9,711 nucleotides of DNA from an uncultured Roseateles sp. (GTDB lineage Bacteria > Pseudomonadota > Gammaproteobacteria > Burkholderiales > Burkholderiaceae), in NCBI GenBank assembly GCA_946886855.1, contig CAMPJJ010000157.1, positions 1-9,711 on the forward strand. Direction: 5' to 3'. The notes beneath the pieces are model-generated. The model did no database searches. It was not told where the DNA came from and worked only from the letters and a program-made list of their open reading frames with translations. This document shows, piece by piece, positions 6,089-9,711 of this stretch. The stretch's first letter is position 1. Each line of letters starts with the position of its first letter. The position numbers and the translations under genes were made by a program.

Positions 6089-7918
6089 TTACTTCGCGAA
6101 GCTGTCCCGCAGCCCGGTGATCTTGTTGAACACCGGCGCGTCCGCGCGGTGATCGATGCGATCGGCGACGAAGTAGCCGTGGCGCTCGAACTGGACCTTG
6201 GTATCCGGCGCGACGTCCTTCAGCGACGGCTCCAGATAACCGGTCGTCACGCGCTTGGACGCGGGATTCAGCAGTTCCAGGAAATCGCGGTCGCCGGCAT
6301 CGGGCTGGGCTTCGGTGAACAGGCGGTCGTACAGGCGCAGCTCGGTGGCGACGCCTTCATGCGCGCCGACCCAGGTGATGACGCCCTTGACCTTGACCGC
6401 GTCCGCGCCGGGCGTGCCGCTCTTGGTGTCCGGGACCAGCTTCGCGAGCACCGCGGTGAGGGTGCCGTCGGCATCCTTCTCGCAGCCGGTGCACTCGATG
6501 ATGTAGCCGTACTTCAGCCGCGCCTTGTTGCCGGGGAACAGCCGGTGGTAGCCCTTGGACGGGACTTCCATGAAGTCCTCGCGCTCGATCCACAGCTCGG
6601 GGCCGAGGCTGAACGCGCGCGTGCCGAGTTCCGGCACATGCGGGTGGGCCGGCGCCGAGCAGGGCTCGCGGTGCTCGGCCGAACCGAAGATCTCGGCGTA
6701 GTTCTCGAGCTTGAGCTTGACCGGATCCAGCACCGCCATCGCGCGGGCGGCCTGGCCTTCGAGGTCGGCGCGCAGGTAGCCGTCCAGCACCGCGTACTCG
6801 ATCCAGGCATTGGTCTTGGACGCGCCGGTGCTCTCGACCATCGCGCGGATGGCGGCCGGCGTGTAGCCGCGGCGGCGCATGCCGACCAGCGTGGGCATGC
6901 GCGGGTCGTCCCAGCCGTCGACGTGGCCCTCGTCGACCAGCTGGCGCAGCTTGCGCTTGCTGGTGACGACGTAGGTCAGGTTCAGCCGGCCGAATTCATA
7001 CTGGTGCGGCAGCGGACGGGCCAGCAGGCCGCCTTCTGCCAGGCGCTCGACCAGCCAGTCGTAGAACGGGCGCTGGTCCTCGAACTCCAGCGTGCAGATG
7101 CTGTGCGTGATGCATTCCAGCGCGTCCTCGATCGGATGCGCGTAGGTGTACATCGGGTAGATGCACCACTGGTCGCCGGTGTTGTGGTGCGTCGCGCGGC
7201 GGATGCGGTACAGCGCCGGGTCGCGCAGGTTGATGTTGGGCGACGCCATGTCGATCTTGGCGCGCAGCACCATCGCGCCGTCCGGGTGCTTGCCGTCGCG
7301 CATCTCGCGCAGGCGGCCCAGGTGATGCTCGGGCGGCAGGTCGCGGAAGGGGCTGTTCTTGCCCGGCGTGCCGAAGTCGCCGCGGTTGGCGCGCATGTCC
7401 TCGGCGGACTGCTCGTCGACGTAGGCCAGGCCTTGCGACACCAGGTATTCGGCGCCCCGGTACATCAGGTCGAAGTAGTTGCTGGCGTAGTAGAGGTGGC
7501 GGGTCTCCTGGCCGCCGGCGTCGGCGGCGTCCCAGCGCCAGCCCAGCCACGCGACCATCTCCTTGATCGCGTCGACGTATTCCTGCTCTTCCTTCTCCGG
7601 GTTGGTGTCGTCGAAGCGCAGGTGGCAGAGGCCGCCGTAGTCGCGCGCCAGGCCGAAGTTCAGGCAGATCGCCTTGGCATGCCCGATGTGCAGGTAGCCG
7701 TTCGGTTCGGGCGGGAAGCGGGTGCGGATCCTGGCCGGGTCCAGCGGGCCGGCGGCGTGGTGCGCCGCGTCGCCCGGGCTGCCGCCGAAGTGGCGCGCCG
7801 GCTGGAAGCCCTGTTCCAGGTCGCGCTCGATGATCGCGCGCAGGAAATTGCTGGGCTTGACGGCGGCGTCCGTCTTGTCGGGCGCGTGCGCGCCGGCGGT
7901 CTTGTCAGGGCTGGACAT
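6089..7918 (-). CDS. glnS: Glutaminyl-tRNA synthetase
   Basis: Charges tRNA-Gln with glutamine in the cytoplasm; 609 residues from the ATG at 7918, against about 550 in E. coli. The class I HIGH signature is intact in PPEPNGYLHIGHAK (69-82). The KMSKS-equivalent loop is VTSKRKL (318-324), followed by GWDDPRMPTLVGMRRRGYTP (335-354), diagnostic of GlnRS. LRAKIDMASPNINLRDPALYRI (218-239) and QWCIYPMYTYAHPIEDALE belong to the catalytic domain. The C-terminal half forms the two anticodon-binding beta-barrels, including MAVLDPVKLKLENY and KVKGVITWVGAH and ending VFNKITGLRDSFAK. Extra length lies in the N-terminal leader and a SPGDAAHHAAGPLDP insert before the HIGH region, which I associate with Burkholderiales. 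The frame extends upstream to an ATG at 8143, but the added 75 residues are not GlnRS-like. The chosen ATG has no strong Shine-Dalgarno site. Confidence 0.97.
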   Translation of the reverse strand: MSSPDKTAGAHAPDKTDAAVKPSNFLRAIIERDLEQGFQPARHFGGSPGDAAHHAAGPLDPARIRTRFPPEPNGYLHIGHAKAICLNFGLARDYGGLCHLRFDDTNPEKEEQEYVDAIKEMVAWLGWRWDAADAGGQETRHLYYASNYFDLMYRGAEYLVSQGLAYVDEQSAEDMRANRGDFGTPGKNSPFRDLPPEHHLGRLREMRDGKHPDGAMVLRAKIDMASPNINLRDPALYRIRRATHHNTGDQWCIYPMYTYAHPIEDALECITHSICTLEFEDQRPFYDWLVERLAEGGLLARPLPHQYEFGRLNLTYVVTSKRKLRQLVDEGHVDGWDDPRMPTLVGMRRRGYTPAAIRAMVESTGASKTNAWIEYAVLDGYLRADLEGQAARAMAVLDPVKLKLENYAEIFGSAEHREPCSAPAHPHVPELGTRAFSLGPELWIEREDFMEVPSKGYHRLFPGNKARLKYGYIIECTGCEKDADGTLTAVLAKLVPDTKSGTPGADAVKVKGVITWVGAHEGVATELRLYDRLFTEAQPDAGDRDFLELLNPASKRVTTGYLEPSLKDVAPDTKVQFERHGYFVADRIDHRADAPVFNKITGLRDSFAK

Positions 7919-8164
7919 CGATGGGTGAAGTCTCGAAGAGAGGTCAAGGATTCTACGTGGGCCCGGCGGCGTCCCCCTCTGGCGTGGATGTTCGGCGCAC
8001 GTCGCCCGCGGCGGGGTCTGGTCATGGCCTGCTGGCCCGTTTGAGTCAGGGACCTGCCCGGATGGGCCGGCGACGCGCGGGTCGTCGCGAACATCGGAGC
8101 CATGGAGGCGAACCGCCGACTCTTGAAGACTCTCAGCGTTCAACCGACAACCGAAGAGACGCTC
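7919..8164. other. Intergenic region between divergent glnS and the adhesin gene
   Basis: 246 bp between two divergent starts. It should contain promoters for both genes. On the minus strand a TAGAAT box lies about 32 nt before the glnS ATG. On the plus strand I see no convincing promoter. The adhesin frame is open from about 8045 (after TGA at 8042-8044), so part of this region may be coding if translation starts at the in-frame ATG at 8102. No terminator, repeat or RNA gene was recognised. Confidence 0.5.
7950..7955 (-). promoter_or_regulatory. glnS: Possible -10 box of glnS
   Basis: The minus strand reads TAGAAT, one mismatch from TATAAT, in an otherwise very GC-rich stretch. It would place the transcript start about 25 nt before the ATG. 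No -35 element resembling TTGACA is found 16-18 nt upstream, so the call is weak. Confidence 0.3.
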
Positions 8165-9711
8165 ATGCGACCCCCCGACTCCGCCGCCCTGACCGCTCCC
8201 GCCCCTGCTCCTGCTCCTGTTCCTGTTCCTGTTCCTGTTCCTGGCGCTTCTTCAGCGCACGACCTGCCCAGGCGCCGCCTCGCCGATGACAGCGACGATC
8301 AGGCCCTGGCTCAGGTCCCGCACGACGAGGCCGAAGTCGCGTCACGCCTGCCGGAATCGCCAGCCGCCCTCATGGCCGAATCGCCGCCCTCCGTCATGGC
8401 GGAAGACGGATCGCGGGACGAGGGTCACGAGGCCGCGGCGGTGATCGCGGGCAGCGCCGAAGGGGCGACCGGCAAGTCCGCGGCCGCGATGGTGGGGTGG
8501 CTGGCGGGCGCCACCTTGACCGCCGGCTCGGCGACCTTGCTGACCGGCGGGTCGGATCGCGGCGGCGTGCCGCCGCCCAGTGCCGACCCTCTGCCCGAGC
8601 CGAGACCCGAGCGACTGCCCAGACCAAAGCCGGAACCGGAGCCAAGACCTGACCCTCTGCCGCAACCCAAGCCGGAGGTCCCATTCGAGCCGCATCCGCA
8701 TCCGCAGCCGCAGCCGCAGCCGCAGCCGCAGCCGCAGCCGCAGCCGCAGCCTGAGTCTCCGTCGGAGCAGATGCCGCAGCCTGGGACCCCATCGGACCCG
8801 ACGCCGGCCCCGAAGCCGGAGCCGCCGCACGACGACGTCCCTCCCGCAGCGCTGAAGGTTCATCTGCTGCACGACACCGGCGTGCCGGACGATCTCGTCA
8901 CCCACGATGCGCGGGTGCAGGTGTCGGGCCTCGAAGCTGGTGCGCATTGGGAGTCCAGCCGGGACGGCCGGACCTGGACGGCGAGGACGGGGGACACGAT
9001 TGCGGCCTCCGAGTTCGCCGGCGATGGGAACAAGCGCGTGCAGGTCCGGCAGATCGATGCGGCTGGCCACGTGGGTCCCGAAGCGACCTTGAGCTTCCGT
9101 CTGGACACCACGATCGCGGATCCCACGGCGACCTTGAGGAGCGCGGCCCGCGACCACTACCCGCTCGCCGACGGTGTCGACTTTCACGCGGGAACCGCCG
9201 TCAACCGGGACACCTGGCTTCAACTGGGTCTGGAGGACCGGGCGCGCTGGACTTACAGCATCAACGGCGGGCAGGACCATGTCCCCGGCGAGGGCGATCG
9301 CCTGCCCCTGGATGTGCTGAAAGGCGAAGGGCGGCAGGAAGTCCGGATCCGGCAACAGGACGAGGCCGGCAACTGGAGTGGCGACACCGTCCTCGAACTG
9401 ACGGTGGACAACACGGCGCCCGTCGTGACGGCGACCTACTCGCCGGCGGTGGCGACGTCGCCCGGCGCGCCTGGGAAAGTCCAGTCCTACGATTTCCAGG
9501 CCGACGAGGATGCGCAGATCGTGTTCGTTCCAGTGGGTGCCCTGCATGGAGAAACGCCGCAGAGCCATCTGGCGGGGTGGCAGGGCAAGGGCTTGGTCGC
9601 CGCCGGGGCGCAGACCACCGTGGAACCGATGTGGCGCGAACAGCCCGCCAACGCCATGTACATCGTGCTGGCGGTCGACAAGGCCGGCAACGTCGCATTC
9701 GTGCCGATGAG
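8165..9711 (+). CDS. Large Ig-like repeat surface protein, probable type I-secreted adhesin (3' end cut by window edge)
   Basis: 515 codons are visible and the frame is open at the right edge. The order is: a disordered leader with Pro-Ala and Pro-Val dipeptides (11-26); an acidic stretch (40-90); one hydrophobic Ala/Gly-rich segment (about 106-129, AAAMVGWLAGATLTAGSATL); a Pro-rich linker (135-228) with eight Gln-Pro units (181-196); then Ig-like modules. Module 1 (about 229-315) has DTGVPDD, VSGLEAGAHWESSRDGRTW and VQVRQIDAAGHVG, ending LDTT. Module 2 (about 321-418) repeats the pattern as RWTYSINGG, VRIRQQDEAGNWS, VDNTAP. A third begins at about 419 and ends with VLAVDKAGNV. This pattern is familiar from giant bacterial adhesins of the Bap/BapA type. 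There is no classical signal peptide, which fits C-terminal type I secretion; that C-terminus is off-window. The start has AAGAGA 5 nt upstream. An in-frame ATG at 8102, with GGAG only 2 nt away, would add 21 residues (MEANRRLLKTLSVQ...). Confidence 0.8.
   Translation, partial: MRPPDSAALTAPAPAPAPVPVPVPVPGASSAHDLPRRRLADDSDDQALAQVPHDEAEVASRLPESPAALMAESPPSVMAEDGSRDEGHEAAAVIAGSAEGATGKSAAAMVGWLAGATLTAGSATLLTGGSDRGGVPPPSADPLPEPRPERLPRPKPEPEPRPDPLPQPKPEVPFEPHPHPQPQPQPQPQPQPQPQPESPSEQMPQPGTPSDPTPAPKPEPPHDDVPPAALKVHLLHDTGVPDDLVTHDARVQVSGLEAGAHWESSRDGRTWTARTGDTIAASEFAGDGNKRVQVRQIDAAGHVGPEATLSFRLDTTIADPTATLRSAARDHYPLADGVDFHAGTAVNRDTWLQLGLEDRARWTYSINGGQDHVPGEGDRLPLDVLKGEGRQEVRIRQQDEAGNWSGDTVLELTVDNTAPVVTATYSPAVATSPGAPGKVQSYDFQADEDAQIVFVPVGALHGETPQSHLAGWQGKGLVAAGAQTTVEPMWREQPANAMYIVLAVDKAGNVAFVPM
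8207..8242 (+). repeat. Hexanucleotide repeat coding Ala-Pro/Val-Pro
   Basis: Six in-frame hexamers: GCTCCT twice, then GTTCCT four times. They encode alternating Ala-Pro and Val-Pro near the N-terminus of the adhesin. The unit is a multiple of three, so copy-number change alters length without breaking the frame. Confidence 0.9.
8705..8752 (+). repeat. Hexanucleotide repeat coding (Gln-Pro)8
   Basis: Seven perfect CAGCCG units and one CAGCCT, immediately preceded by two CATCCG units. They encode eight Gln-Pro pairs inside the extended Pro-rich linker between the hydrophobic segment and the first Ig-like module. The near-perfect nucleotide identity suggests recent slippage expansion. Confidence 0.92.
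8849..9418 (+). repeat. Two diverged Ig-like modules within the adhesin
   Basis: Module 1 (8849-9109) and module 2 (9125-9418) share the order hydrophobic strand, a W..S..(D/N)G turn, V(Q/R)(V/I)RQ.D.AG(H/N), and a closing LDTT or VDNTAP. They align only at protein level and are diverged in DNA, so this is an old duplication. The closing motif followed by a new strand is the usual junction between tandem Ig-like units in large adhesins, and more copies are expected beyond the right edge. Confidence 0.65.

Noticed and set aside
5888..8044. A 718-codon open frame on the plus strand opposite glnS
   Set aside because: It runs antisense to an unmistakable glutaminyl-tRNA synthetase, and its product is low-complexity Val/Arg/Ala/Gly. 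It is a high-GC shadow frame.
6089..8143. An extended glnS start at 8143 giving 684 residues
   Set aside because: The extra 75 residues do not resemble the synthetase N-terminus, and homologous sequence begins near SNFLRAIIERDLEQG just after the ATG at 7918.
8163..8345. A 60-codon minus-strand frame with Gln-Glu repeats
   Set aside because: The repeat is the complement of the GTTCCT/GCTCCT hexamers in the adhesin gene, with no other support.
8342..9568. A 408-codon minus-strand open frame opposite the adhesin gene
   Set aside because: Its product contains long Arg-Leu runs that are only the complement of the CAGCCG repeat. The plus frame shows coherent Ig-like modules, so this is a shadow.

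Overview
This is a GC-rich proteobacterial chromosome segment. The glutaminyl-tRNA synthetase is the best taxonomic marker. Its N-terminus carries an inserted stretch ending in the motif SPGDAAHHAAGPLDPARIRT before the class I signature. I associate that form with Burkholderiales (Roseateles/Mitsuaria/Rubrivivax-like betaproteobacteria) rather than enterics or xanthomonads. The genus is an inference from memory of family sequences.

Layout: positions 1-5876 hold five tightly packed minus-strand genes, read from high to low coordinates: periplasmic adaptor (MFP/HlyD-like), ABC ATPase, TolC-type outer-membrane factor, FtsX/MacB-type permease, and a second such permease that runs off the left edge. 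Gaps are 82, 14, 18 and 20 nt, so this looks like one operon for a complete tripartite MacAB-TolC-like exporter. The ATPase and the two permeases are separate polypeptides, unlike the fused MacB. The substrate cannot be read from the sequence.

Positions 5877-6088 separate the exporter operon from glnS. This stretch has a perfect 11-bp inverted repeat just upstream of the adaptor ATG. It also has a 12-bp tandem array rich in CGGACA, flanked by palindromes. Together these are the most unusual non-coding structure in the window. glnS (6089-7918, minus) is complete and looks functional.

Positions 7919-8164 are an intergenic region between divergent genes. From about 8165 to the right edge a plus-strand gene begins a large surface protein: a disordered Pro/Ala/Val-rich N-terminus, one hydrophobic Gly/Ala-rich segment, a long Pro-rich linker with eight Gln-Pro units, then Ig-like repeats of the kind found in giant type I-secreted adhesins. 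It is cut by the window edge after 515 codons.

No tRNA, rRNA, CRISPR array, insertion sequence or phage gene was seen. The clearest candidates for something unusual are the CGGACA array with its inverted repeats upstream of the exporter operon, and the N-terminal architecture of the adhesin.
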